Shown one piece after another: positions 29,129 through 36,958 of a DNA stretch of 64,000 nucleotides (its first letter is position 1; every line of letters starts with the position of its first letter). Origin of the DNA: Microbulbifer sp. MKSA007 (GTDB lineage: Bacteria; Pseudomonadota; Gammaproteobacteria; Pseudomonadales; Cellvibrionaceae); the NCBI GenBank assembly GCA_032615215.1, contig CP128433.1:3121501-3185500 (forward strand), in the 5' to 3' direction. The notes beneath the pieces are model-generated. The model was not told the origin of the DNA and ran no database searches. It saw only the letters and a list, made by a program, of their open reading frames with translations. Both the position numbers and the translations under genes were made by a program.

Positions 29129-29216
29129 GGTGGGGTGGCTGAGTGGTCGAAAGCGGCGGTCTTGAAAACCGTTGACTGTAACAGGTCCCAGGGTTCGAAT
29201 CCCTGCCCCACCGCCA
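29129..29216 (+). tRNA. tRNA-Ser (anticodon TGA)
   Basis: 88 bases with encoded CCA. Acceptor GGTGGGG pairs with CCCCACC; the anticodon loop CTTGAAA carries TGA, the extra arm is long as in all serine tRNAs, and the T-loop is GGTTCGAATCC. Has its own promoter and terminator. tRNA genes of this class are common integration sites and accessory DNA starts right after it. Confidence 0.97.
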
Positions 29217-29228
29217 TTATTCATACAG

Positions 29229-29255
29229 AAAGCCCTGATTTTTCAGGGCTTTTTT
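29229..29255 (+). terminator. Rho-independent terminator of tRNA-Ser
   Basis: AAAGCCCTGA / TCAGGGCTTT stem around TTT with a six-T tail, 12 bases past the tRNA. Confidence 0.92.
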
Positions 29256-29480
29256 GTTTCTGCTATTTTTATCCCCCCACTTGTTCCCCCACTTAGCTTT
29301 TGCTAGTCCGCAACGTTTCAGATGACGCAAACTCTATACGATACGCGCCAACTGCGGCAGCGCACCAACGTCTTTATCATCCACCCCTTTCCGTGAACAT
29401 TAGGTCGATTTAGCTCTTTTGCAGGCTCCACGAGAGCCCGCCCATTAACCTTACAAAGACCTCATACGCTTACGCAGCAG

Positions 29481-30734
29481 CTAGATCGTAATCTCCGGTA
29501 GCTGGTCCCACTGAGTCGTATAGGCTGGCGATCGATGCTCCTGCCTCATCTTCCACTTCTTGTCGATACCTTCAGCCCCCAGAAACAAGGTGCCCCGGCC
29601 AAACCGTTGATTGATCTGGTCCATGGCCTGCATGGTCTCATCTGATCGTATTGGCTGGCCCGTGGTGAACATGTCGCCCTGGCCCAGTGAGCGGGGGATA
29701 AGCTCTACCAGCCCTACCCCCGCTTTCAGGAATCTATGTCCCTGCAGGAACAGCTCTGTAATGGCGCGCTTTACCAGCTGCACTATCAGCCGTGTGTCAT
29801 CCGTGGGGTATGGGGTTTGCACTACAGTGCTGCGGCTGTAGTAGTGCGGTTCATGGGGTGAGGTATGCAGGAAGACATGGATAGACTTCACCAGGGAATC
29901 CTGGGCCCGCAGCTTCTCCGCTGCCCTGCTCGTGTACAAGGTAACGGCCTGCAGTATCGGCTGCAGATCGGTGAGCTTTTCGCCGAATGAGCGTGTGCAA
30001 TAGATCTGTTTCTTGACTGGTGGCTGCTCTTCCAGGCTTAAGCAACTAATGCCATTTAGCTCTTCTATCGTTCGCTCAATATTTACATTCGTATGACTGC
30101 GCAGGATTTTCGGGTTGGCTTGCGCCAGGTCATAGGCTGTCTTGATACCCATGTGCCCGAGTCGCTTTGATAGGCGCCTGCCTACGCCCCACACATCACC
30201 CACCTCAGTGCGCCGTTGCAGCCATTGCCATTTTGCGGGGGAGTCCAAGACGCAGACGCCCTCACACTTGGGGATCTTCTTGGCAGCTCTATTTGCCAGC
30301 TTAGCCAGGGTTTTACTGGGGGCGATGCCAACGCCCACCGGCATGCGAATATCCCGCCAGAGGGTTTGCCGTATCTGCTGCCCGTAATCCAGCAAGCACT
30401 CTTGCAACCCTTGCAGATCCAGAAACATCTCATCGATGCTATAGACCTCAACCTCTGGGCTGTACTGCTTTAGGGTTGTCATTACCCGGTGGGAGATATC
30501 GCCGTACAGGGCGTAGTTACTCGAAAAGATCTTTACCCCATGCTTGCGCAGTAGGTGCTCAATCTTGAAGAACGGCTGCAAGTCGGGAATTCCTAAAACC
30601 TTGGCCTCTTTCGAGCGCGCCACCACGCAGCCATCGTTGTTAGAAAGGACTACCACCGGAAGCCCACGCAGGTCGGGACGGAATATCTGTTCGCAGCTGG
30701 CATAGCAGCTGTTGCAATCAACCAGTGCCAACAT
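29481..30734 (-). CDS. umuC: DNA polymerase V catalytic subunit UmuC (Y family)
   Basis: 417 residues. The catalytic motifs are LVDCNSCYASCEQ (Asp6) and YSIDEMFLDL (Asp-Glu, about 100-109); the thumb helix-hairpin-helix DVWGVGRRLSKRLGHMGI and the little-finger domain follow. UmuC with UmuD'2 performs error-prone lesion bypass. Its ATG overlaps the umuD stop (ATGA), a standard coupled operon. SOS control is provided by the LexA box upstream of umuD. The location directly after tRNA-Ser, with mobile DNA beyond, suggests an accessory copy. Confidence 0.95.
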   Translation of the reverse strand: MLALVDCNSCYASCEQIFRPDLRGLPVVVLSNNDGCVVARSKEAKVLGIPDLQPFFKIEHLLRKHGVKIFSSNYALYGDISHRVMTTLKQYSPEVEVYSIDEMFLDLQGLQECLLDYGQQIRQTLWRDIRMPVGVGIAPSKTLAKLANRAAKKIPKCEGVCVLDSPAKWQWLQRRTEVGDVWGVGRRLSKRLGHMGIKTAYDLAQANPKILRSHTNVNIERTIEELNGISCLSLEEQPPVKKQIYCTRSFGEKLTDLQPILQAVTLYTSRAAEKLRAQDSLVKSIHVFLHTSPHEPHYYSRSTVVQTPYPTDDTRLIVQLVKRAITELFLQGHRFLKAGVGLVELIPRSLGQGDMFTTGQPIRSDETMQAMDQINQRFGRGTLFLGAEGIDKKWKMRQEHRSPAYTTQWDQLPEITI

Positions 30735-31123
30735 CAGCAGGACCGGTGGTACCGCACGGAAGCCTTGACCACCCCCTCAACAATCAATTCCTGTCCCTCC
30801 CAAATGGGAATCGGTGCGTATTTGTCATTGGCTGATAGCAGGCGGCCCTGTTGGCGGTCGAGCACCTTGCACGTTAACTGCCCATCCAGGGCAACCACCA
30901 CCACATCACCGTGTACTGGCGTTAATGATCGGTCAACTACCAACAGGTCCCGGTCAAAGATGCCGAGGTTCTGCATAGAGTCGCCGTTGGCGCGGGCGAG
31001 GAATGTCGCCGCCGGGCTGGTTATCAGGTGTTGATCCAGGCTCAGCGCTGCTTCTTTGTGGTCATCCGCTGGCGAAGGAAAGCCGCAGCTAACGCCACTG
31101 CCGTATAGAGGGGAAAGTTTCAT
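30734..31123 (-). CDS. umuD: UmuD, self-cleaving S24 peptidase subunit of DNA polymerase V
   Basis: 129 residues from ATG 31123; a TTG start four codons earlier is not needed. The RecA-stimulated cleavage site Cys13-Gly14 sits in CGFPSPADD; the nucleophile Ser49 is in NGDSMQN and the general base Lys86 in LTCKVL, 37 residues apart exactly as in E. coli. Cleavage gives UmuD', which activates UmuC. Preceded by a perfect LexA box 16 bases upstream. Confidence 0.95.
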   Translation of the reverse strand: MKLSPLYGSGVSCGFPSPADDHKEAALSLDQHLITSPAATFLARANGDSMQNLGIFDRDLLVVDRSLTPVHGDVVVVALDGQLTCKVLDRQQGRLLSANDKYAPIPIWEGQELIVEGVVKASVRYHRSC

Positions 31124-31139
31124 GTGCTCTAGCAATATA

Positions 31140-31155
31140 CTGTATTTTTATACAG
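31140..31155 (-). promoter_or_regulatory. LexA (SOS) operator upstream of umuDC
   Basis: CTGTATTTTTATACAG: the two CTGT/ACAG half-sites with an AT-rich 8-base core match the gammaproteobacterial LexA consensus exactly. It lies 16 bases before the umuD ATG, so bound LexA would block transcription until DNA damage. Confidence 0.93.
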
Positions 31156-31223
31156 TGTAGTGGCGAGCACCCAATAAAGACAAGTAGCCAGTGCGACTCC
31201 AGGGCCTCACAGGTATTTTGTAC

Positions 31224-31421
31224 TCAAGCCATCTCGGCGCCGCCACCTCCTTTTGACTCAGCCGAATAAATCACCCCCTGGATAGTGGTGCTCACTTCCT
31301 CACCTATCAGCTTTAATACGGCATCCCTTCCCGCTAAATCGGGGCAACCTGTTACCCACTCCAGGGCCACACACAGGCCTGCGACCCGCTGCAATTGCTC
31401 CATTCGTGCTTTTATAGGCAT
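31224..31421 (-). CDS. Small hypothetical protein
   Basis: 65 residues from ATG 31421 (AAAGGG 10 bases upstream); a GTG at 31466 would lengthen it to 80. Not recognised. It is a short helical protein (KARMEQLQRVAGLCVALEWV...) ending in a glycine-rich tail, similar in size to small regulatory or phage-derived proteins. Lies upstream of the umuDC promoter region on the same strand. Confidence 0.4.
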   Translation of the reverse strand: MPIKARMEQLQRVAGLCVALEWVTGCPDLAGRDAVLKLIGEEVSTTIQGVIYSAESKGGGGAEMA

Positions 31422-31517
31422 GCTCAACCCTTTGTAACTGCTAGCCCTATCTCCACCCTGTGTCACCTAACGCCAGATATCTGCACTGCCTTATGACGAC
31501 AAGTCACCAAGCGCACC

Positions 31518-31871
31518 TTGATAATTGAGGCCGGATCACTAGGCGATCGCCTGCGCAACGCACGGAAACGGGAGAGGATAACGATTGCACAGCTGGCAAA
31601 GTAGCTGGGGCTTGTGTCATCTCAAATTTCGACAATGGAAACAGGCGTACAAAGAATTCCGGCAGACCTGCTGCCGGTTTGGTGTGAGGCGGTTGGGATT
31701 ACTTTAACGGAGGTGTATGGGGTGGAGAACCTGCACCACTTTGCACAGATTCCATTTCCGCCATTAGTTGCAAGAATGTACTTATCACTCCCGAAAGAGT
31801 GGCAGAGACATATCCAGAGAAGCATTGATAGTATTCACCGCCTCTGGAAAATTCGGCAGATCAATAAGTAA
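31518..31871 (+). pseudogene. XRE-family HTH regulator with an in-frame stop
   Basis: Reading from a TTG at 31518, 118 codons are continuous except for TAG at 31602. The sequence around it, GDRLRNARKRERITIAQLAK then (stop) LGLVSSQISTMETG, is a canonical XRE helix-turn-helix with the stop between helices 2 and 3. Downstream reads PADLLPVWCEAVGITLTEVYG. The break inactivates the DNA-binding domain; a GTG restart at 31614 would lack it. Such regulators are common in prophages and islands. Confidence 0.7.
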
Positions 31872-31897
31872 GATTATTAACTACATCAAAGAATAGA

Positions 31898-32665
31898 TCA
31901 TGCTTTACTTTCTTTATCTTCAGGAGTTGAAGCCCAGACTGAATTCGGGAACATACGCTTCCTAACATCATCCAACTCAATAGTATCCACAATACCAAAC
32001 CCCTCTCTCATCAAGGGATAAGGGTTTTTAATATCTCCATTACCCACCACATACTCTTTAAGCAAATAGAAAAGCCCCTCCTCTAGATTTGGTATCAAAC
32101 CACTACTAAGTTCGAAACGACTGGAACCTTCATTTTGGAGGATCAAATATGGCCAAAACATAGCCCAGAACGTTAATATATAATTTGATCCAAAATGAGC
32201 TTTTATTATTTCTTCAGAAAAAAAGCCATACTTGATATTGACTAAAATTATTTCAAGCCTACCAGCACGCTCTGATAGATACTCCTGCTCCTCAGCGCTC
32301 AAACGCTTCACTGCCTCAATAACCCCCAGAATATTATAGCCATTTTCTGGATTTTGAGGGTTTATAAGTTTATGGCTTTGAGAAAATAATTTTTTGTATA
32401 TCTCATTCTCGTTTATTTTTTCTTGATGAGGCAGATCTGAAGTTAGCCTAAAAACATAATCAATAGTTCTATTAATTTTCTCCTTCTCAGAAGCCTTTTC
32501 AAGATTTTCTACAGCTATATATATTGCAATACAGACAGAAACAAGCACAGCAACAGGCGACAAAAATCTAGAATAATCAATAGAAAAATTTAATGTTGAT
32601 GCAGACATAACACCTAAAGCAAAGGCCAAAATTGTTAAAATTACTGTAATCTTGCTTCTTGTCAT
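31898..32665 (-). CDS. Hypothetical membrane protein with two N-terminal helices
   Basis: 255 residues. Two membrane helices (about 7-26 and 33-52) are followed by a mostly helical cytoplasmic domain of 200 residues. The arrangement and the RLEIILVNIKYGFFSEEII region vaguely recall DUF4760-type proteins, which occur near defence genes, but I cannot confirm it. AT-rich relative to the core genome. ATG with no strong ribosome site; next gene downstream is XRE remnant on the other strand. Confidence 0.6.
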   Translation of the reverse strand: MTRSKITVILTILAFALGVMSASTLNFSIDYSRFLSPVAVLVSVCIAIYIAVENLEKASEKEKINRTIDYVFRLTSDLPHQEKINENEIYKKLFSQSHKLINPQNPENGYNILGVIEAVKRLSAEEQEYLSERAGRLEIILVNIKYGFFSEEIIKAHFGSNYILTFWAMFWPYLILQNEGSSRFELSSGLIPNLEEGLFYLLKEYVVGNGDIKNPYPLMREGFGIVDTIELDDVRKRMFPNSVWASTPEDKESKA

Positions 32666-32776
32666 AATTTAATTCTTCTGCAGCCCCTTCTATAAAGCAT
32701 ACAATTTTTATCAATCATAATACTTTATAGATAAACTAAAATAAGCGCCAATCTTACTTCAACTTAAGAGCACTAA

Positions 32777-33271
32777 CTACATCAATCCATATTTTTTCGC
32801 TACAGTCTCAAACTGGCGTTTATAGATTGCCCGAGCGGGCCGATATGGCGGCAACCATTCATCAGGACCCTTGTCGCCCTTACTCTGGTTATTGTCATCA
32901 TCCACTAGCCAGAGATTGGCTGGGTCTTCGGCGAATACACGGCGTTGCTCGCGAGTCCAGTTAGCACCGCCGTTCTTATGAACCCAGGCTAAAGGGGCTA
33001 TATGTTCTACATCCAGATCTGAAGCTTGATCAAAAAACTGGCCAGTATAGGGGTCCAACCATAAACCTGACAACACCGTGCAGGATTTTTCATTGCTAAA
33101 GGTGACGGGAGCCAGAGAGAGGCGAATCAGCAGCTCCTGGCGAGTGTTTTGGCAGTCGCCATCCGCATCGGGCCAGCGGGGGAACCACTGCTGACGATCA
33201 TAAGCTTCCATTTCAGCTTCGTAGCAACTAGTTAATACAGCTACCAGTACAAACAAAAAAAGTAAACGCAT
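32777..33271 (-). CDS. Lipoprotein HNH nuclease (DUF1524 family)
   Basis: 164 residues. A lipoprotein signal peptide (FVLVAVLTSC, Cys16) precedes a DUF1524/GmrSD-type HNH domain: DVEHIAPLAWVHKNGG with the catalytic His, TREQRRVFAEDPANLWLVDDDNNQSKGD with the Asn/Lys part, and the WLPPYR tail. Secreted relatives degrade DNA or RNA outside the cytoplasm. Starts 7 bp after the Mrr-like gene on the same strand, so the two nucleases probably form one transcript. Confidence 0.85.
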   Translation of the reverse strand: MRLLFLFVLVAVLTSCYEAEMEAYDRQQWFPRWPDADGDCQNTRQELLIRLSLAPVTFSNEKSCTVLSGLWLDPYTGQFFDQASDLDVEHIAPLAWVHKNGGANWTREQRRVFAEDPANLWLVDDDNNQSKGDKGPDEWLPPYRPARAIYKRQFETVAKKYGLM

Positions 33272-33277
33272 ATGAAC

Positions 33278-34141
33278 TTACGCTACAGATGATTGACCTG
33301 TTTTAGTGTCCACAGAGAATTTGGATCTAATTTCAGACTCAATACGCTCCTCTGTTTTCCCTTCGATAAAATATGCAGTAGAACTATCATTACTCCTATT
33401 GTAATCATCTAGCATCTGTCTTGCTCGAATGGTAAGAGGTGTGGTAGCAACTAATAAGCCGCTTCCTCCTGACTGCCGAACCATGTACAAAAAGCTACGG
33501 ACCGTCCTAACCCCAACTTTCTTTTGATATGCTTTGGTCTCCACAAAAATATTTTTCCCTTTATGCACAAAAGAAAATTCAGAAGCATAAGTTTCCACTC
33601 CAGGTATATAGCTACCTTCACTCCCATCAAGTAACTTCAACCCTCTAAGAACCCTACTCACCAGTGCTTGATATTCATAGCCACTGAGGGACTCAAAACC
33701 GCTCACAGAGAGCACTTCCTCTTCATTCTCAGCTAGATCCACTTCTGTTTCAGCATCAATCCACTTCTTTCGAACAACACTCAACAGACCAATAACAGCT
33801 ATCAATATGAACGGAAGCTCGATTTTCAAAAACTGAGTCAAAGAAAACTTCGACCACCAACTTCCCTCTTCTACCGGCTCCTTTATTTCACTAATAAGCC
33901 CTTGAATTTTTAACTTTATTTCACTTCTACGCTCTAACGAAATATATGAATTTTTTGAAAAATCATTGCGTATTAGCAAGAGGGTTTGCTTAACGCTATA
34001 TGGAAAACTTAGCTTGTAATAGACTTCTTTCTGCTCTATTGCCAACCTAACTTCCTGAATGGTGACATTCTCATTCGCAAAAAATCGCCCACCAACCTCC
34101 TGAATCAATTCTTCCTGGGCCAAAGCGGACTTCTGATACAT
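33278..34141 (-). CDS. Membrane-anchored restriction-endonuclease-like protein (Mrr_cat/PD-(D/E)xK type)
   Basis: 287 residues. The central helix (about 107-124, LKIELPFILIAVIGLLSVV) separates an N-terminal domain from a C-terminal Mrr_cat-like nuclease: SGYEYQALVSRVL, then FVETKAYQKK (Glu and Lys of PD-(D/E)xK) and GLLVATTPLTIRARQ. Mrr-type enzymes cut modified DNA. Upstream, from TTG 34269 with an AGGAT site, about 42 codons encode a second hydrophobic helix in a frame that joins this one if a single A is added near 34150; the true protein may begin there. Followed by the HNH lipoprotein gene. Confidence 0.7.
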   Translation of the reverse strand: MYQKSALAQEELIQEVGGRFFANENVTIQEVRLAIEQKEVYYKLSFPYSVKQTLLLIRNDFSKNSYISLERRSEIKLKIQGLISEIKEPVEEGSWWSKFSLTQFLKIELPFILIAVIGLLSVVRKKWIDAETEVDLAENEEEVLSVSGFESLSGYEYQALVSRVLRGLKLLDGSEGSYIPGVETYASEFSFVHKGKNIFVETKAYQKKVGVRTVRSFLYMVRQSGGSGLLVATTPLTIRARQMLDDYNRSNDSSTAYFIEGKTEERIESEIRSKFSVDTKTGQSSVA

Positions 34142-34393
34142 ACTCTCCTTGACATGCTCAGGTACATAAAAAAACCAAAGTAGAACGTAGCGAAAACACC
34201 GAAAACATTAAATATATTCCAGGAGTATTCTAATACCCACTCCCAGGTTTTATTTAAAATATTACCCAATTTATCCTATCCTTGTTTTTGGTTAAGTTGA
34301 AAATTATTGTGCTGCACCACTATTGTTACACCTCAATACCATACCGATATATTTGAGCTGCAAATTCAAGTGCATACTTGGGAAACATGTAGG

Positions 34394-34738
34394 CTAATTT
34401 ACATTATTATCCCATAGAAGCCCATCCAAAGCCCCCAACATCTGCCCAACCACCCCGGCCAGATCCGTGTTGGTATCCCCAGTGATCTGCGGCAGAGTCG
34501 CCGGACGGTTGGCTACCTGTCAGCCGCTGCTGCCGTTGATATACAGCAGGCCATCCGCCTGATTCAGCGCGACCTTGGCAGGAAAGAATTGCCAGTAGCC
34601 GGTGTCTGCCACGTAGCGGGCCAGCTGGCCGTTTTGGTTTGCCCACTCATTGCTACCGGTGGCAACTATGTAGCGGTCGCCATCGTCGGGGGGATCGTTT
34701 TGGATGCCCTGCACTTCGATTTGCAGAAGCGCGTAAGT
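34394..34738 (-). pseudogene. Remnant of a phage tail-type protein (DUF2793-like)
   Basis: 115 codons in one frame with stops just upstream and a TGA at 34520-34522 inside. The segment GDRYIVATGSNEWANQNGQ...VADTGYWQFF followed by YINGSSG resembles DUF2793 phage tail-fibre modules; after the stop the frame continues VANRPATLPQITGDT to WDNN. Start is missing, so it is a truncated and nonsense-broken relic of phage-derived DNA. Confidence 0.6.
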
Positions 34739-34811
34739 TCATTGTTACAAACACCCCACTCACCATCATCATCCGCATAAACTCGCTCACCGCAGTTAAT
34801 TGCAACCATAC

Positions 34812-35164
34812 TCACCCACTCGGAATCGCCATCACTGCAATAGAACTATGCACGACCATGCGATTCGCCACTTCACCAATGCAGTCAGAAACAAGGCCCG
34901 CTGCCTCGTCAATCACATTGACCGCCTGCCCTGCATCTGTGGTGAGTGTCTTCGTTGTCACATAGACCCGATCCATCGGGCATCGGTCTGCACGCTGTTC
35001 TGATCATCAATCACGGCAATAACGCACTTGAGCACAGCGACGGCTTGAGCTTCGGAGCTTGCGGGCTCAGCCTTTTGCGTGATTGCAGATCGCACAATCG
35101 TACCAGTACAGTGGCGGTCGTCGATGATGTAGGCAAATTGCAAAGCCTGGCACTCTATAAACAA
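34812..35164 (-). other. Possible decayed ORF, frameshifted
   Basis: Two open segments (68 and 48 codons) in adjacent frames join if one C is added near 34967-34971 (minus strand GATGCCCGATGG). Joined, they read ...DQNSVQTDAPMDRVYVTTKTL...; no family recognised. Lying just upstream of the phage remnant, it may belong to the same relic. Weak; the rest of 34739-35477 shows no other gene. Confidence 0.25.
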
Positions 35165-35477
35165 TATAAATATAGGAATTTCTTACTAAACTAGTTATCC
35201 CTATATGTTTAAACTTTATTCCCAGCTTTTTGAGATCATCTTCCTAAAGATAACTACCGCAATCCAGCCCTATACTTCCCGTGTCACCTCTATTTTACCT
35301 AGACAGCCAGACAAGCAGTAGGAACTCTCTAAGGATGAAATCCTATATTGGTGACTCCACTTCAACTTTAATGACAAAGATTTGAGAGCATTCTCCGCCT
35401 AATTAGCTGTTCAGCTGAGTCCCAAATCGATCAACAGTCTGTAACAAAATTAATCGCTTGATTTTTAAGGGATCATC

Positions 35478-36440
35478 ATGAAAGCTTTCACCCCGATAGC
35501 GGCAGCTATCTTCTTAGTAATTAGTGGGTATTCATTCGCAAATGGGAATACTGCCATAGTGAACCAGAATGGAAATGGTAATATGGCTAACCCGGACCAA
35601 AGTGATCCCGCAACGATGGACAGTTTGATCGCAATCACCCAGGATGGTGATTTCAACGAATCTGCACCGGTACAGGAGAATGCCACTCAAAATGGCACTA
35701 TTATTCATATTCAAACTGGAAATCTAAATACCGCTCCTGCCTTACTACAAAATAACAGTGACTCTACCCAGATTACGGCAATTCAGCAGGGCAATCTTAA
35801 TGAGGTAGGCATGTCGCAAGTTGACTCTCAGTTAAGTACTGTTTTTGTTAACCAAATTGGGGATACCAATAGCTATGGCGGTGCGCAGATAATGTCAGAT
35901 AGCGATACTATTTCTGTATTGCAATCTGGAGATTCCCAAATTTCCGGTAATACTCAACTCAATACCTCCTTTAACAGTTTTATAGTGAACCAGACAGGAA
36001 TGGCCAATAGTGCTATTGGTTTCCAATCTAGCGGTACCTCAAATACCTCAGTTATGATCCAGAATGGAACTGCTAATATCGCTGGCATGGCTCAAAACGA
36101 CGGCGACTTTAATAGCTTACTTATTCAACAAGACGGAGATAGCAATGATGGCATTGTTACACAGTTAAATAATTCAAATAACAATACTGTGAGCGTATTC
36201 CAATCAGGCATGATGAATATGTCGGAAGTTAATCAAGATGCTTCTGATTTTGGCATAGTTGATACCAACCAAACTGGCATGATGAATATGGCACTAACCA
36301 ATCAGACGGGGATATCCAACTTTGCCAGTCAATCCCAGATTGGCACATCTAATGTGCATGAAATCGGTCAGGCAACATCCGGTAATTCTGCAACTGCCCT
36401 CCAATCTGGTACTGGCAATATGGGCGTGATTTTTCAATAG
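35478..36440 (+). CDS. Curlin-repeat (CsgA/CsgB-like) secreted amyloid protein
   Basis: 320 residues: signal peptide ending near 21 (YSFA), then about 14 imperfect units with the curlin core NQxGxxN or QSGxxN spaced some 20-23 residues apart (for example VNQTGMANSAIGFQ, VFQSGMMNMSEVNQ, TNQTGISNFASQSQ). Curlin repeats stack into beta-helical amyloid fibres on the cell surface. The protein is about twice the length of CsgA. None of csgC/E/F/G or a second curlin is in the window, so its secretion route is unknown. Rich in Asn, Gln, Ser and Met, poor in charged residues. ATG with AAGGGATC upstream. Confidence 0.85.
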   Translation: MKAFTPIAAAIFLVISGYSFANGNTAIVNQNGNGNMANPDQSDPATMDSLIAITQDGDFNESAPVQENATQNGTIIHIQTGNLNTAPALLQNNSDSTQITAIQQGNLNEVGMSQVDSQLSTVFVNQIGDTNSYGGAQIMSDSDTISVLQSGDSQISGNTQLNTSFNSFIVNQTGMANSAIGFQSSGTSNTSVMIQNGTANIAGMAQNDGDFNSLLIQQDGDSNDGIVTQLNNSNNNTVSVFQSGMMNMSEVNQDASDFGIVDTNQTGMMNMALTNQTGISNFASQSQIGTSNVHEIGQATSGNSATALQSGTGNMGVIFQ

Positions 36441-36530
36441 CGGATAAGGTTGACGATTCAACACTGTACTCCCTATTAGCAGCTATGGGTGTTTGACTGT
36501 TTTTGGGTAAAAGAGATGCTTTTTAAATAG

Positions 36531-36641
36531 GTATAACACTAAGCTAACGGGCAGTAACGTAGCGGCATAATCGCGAAGCGCCGCTGCGTTACTGTCCCAG
36601 TGTGGCACGCAGTGCTACACGTGTTAAGCGCCTTGTTATAC
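36531..36641 (-). other. attC site 1 of the cassette cluster (terminal)
   Basis: Bounded by GTATAAC and GTTATAC core sites. Inside, GGGACAGTAACGCAGCGGC pairs with GCCGCTACGTTACTGCCC, with AAGGCGCTTAA/TTAGCTTAG arms, the fold of an integron attC. The stop codon of the preceding ORF is in the first core site, normal for cassettes. 111 bp. Confidence 0.85.
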
Positions 36642-36941
36642 GTTACAGCTAAAATCATCTACTACACCCCACGCTATTGCCGCCATAAACATACACCATG
36701 TAATTAGGATTAAACGTCGTCTCATACCAAAATTTGATACATATCTTGCCTCTGGTACATGAGGCACATTCATGGGTAACTTTAAGAAGAAATTAATATT
36801 TAAATTTACTAAATAGGTAAAGCTAAGAAACAGAACAAATGGCCTACCTTTATCTGCGGGGCAGGAATAATGACTCGCTGCCAAAATTGCAATGACTAAG
36901 TAGGATAGGAGTAAAATCCATTTAAGAGCTTTGTTGTTCAT
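36636..36941 (-). CDS. Integron cassette protein, small membrane protein
   Basis: 101 residues; three hydrophobic helices (WILLLSYLVIAILAAS, PFVLFLSFTYLVNLNINFF, LILITWCMFMAAIAWGV). Not recognised. Starts 17 bases after the end of the split attC 2 and stops inside attC 1, so it is a complete gene cassette read on the minus strand. Cassettes usually lack their own promoters; the group II intron now separates it from upstream transcription. Confidence 0.7.
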   Translation of the reverse strand: MNNKALKWILLLSYLVIAILAASHYSCPADKGRPFVLFLSFTYLVNLNINFFLKLPMNVPHVPEARYVSNFGMRRRLILITWCMFMAAIAWGVVDDFSCNV

Positions 36942-36958
36942 TTTATCCGAAGCGTATA

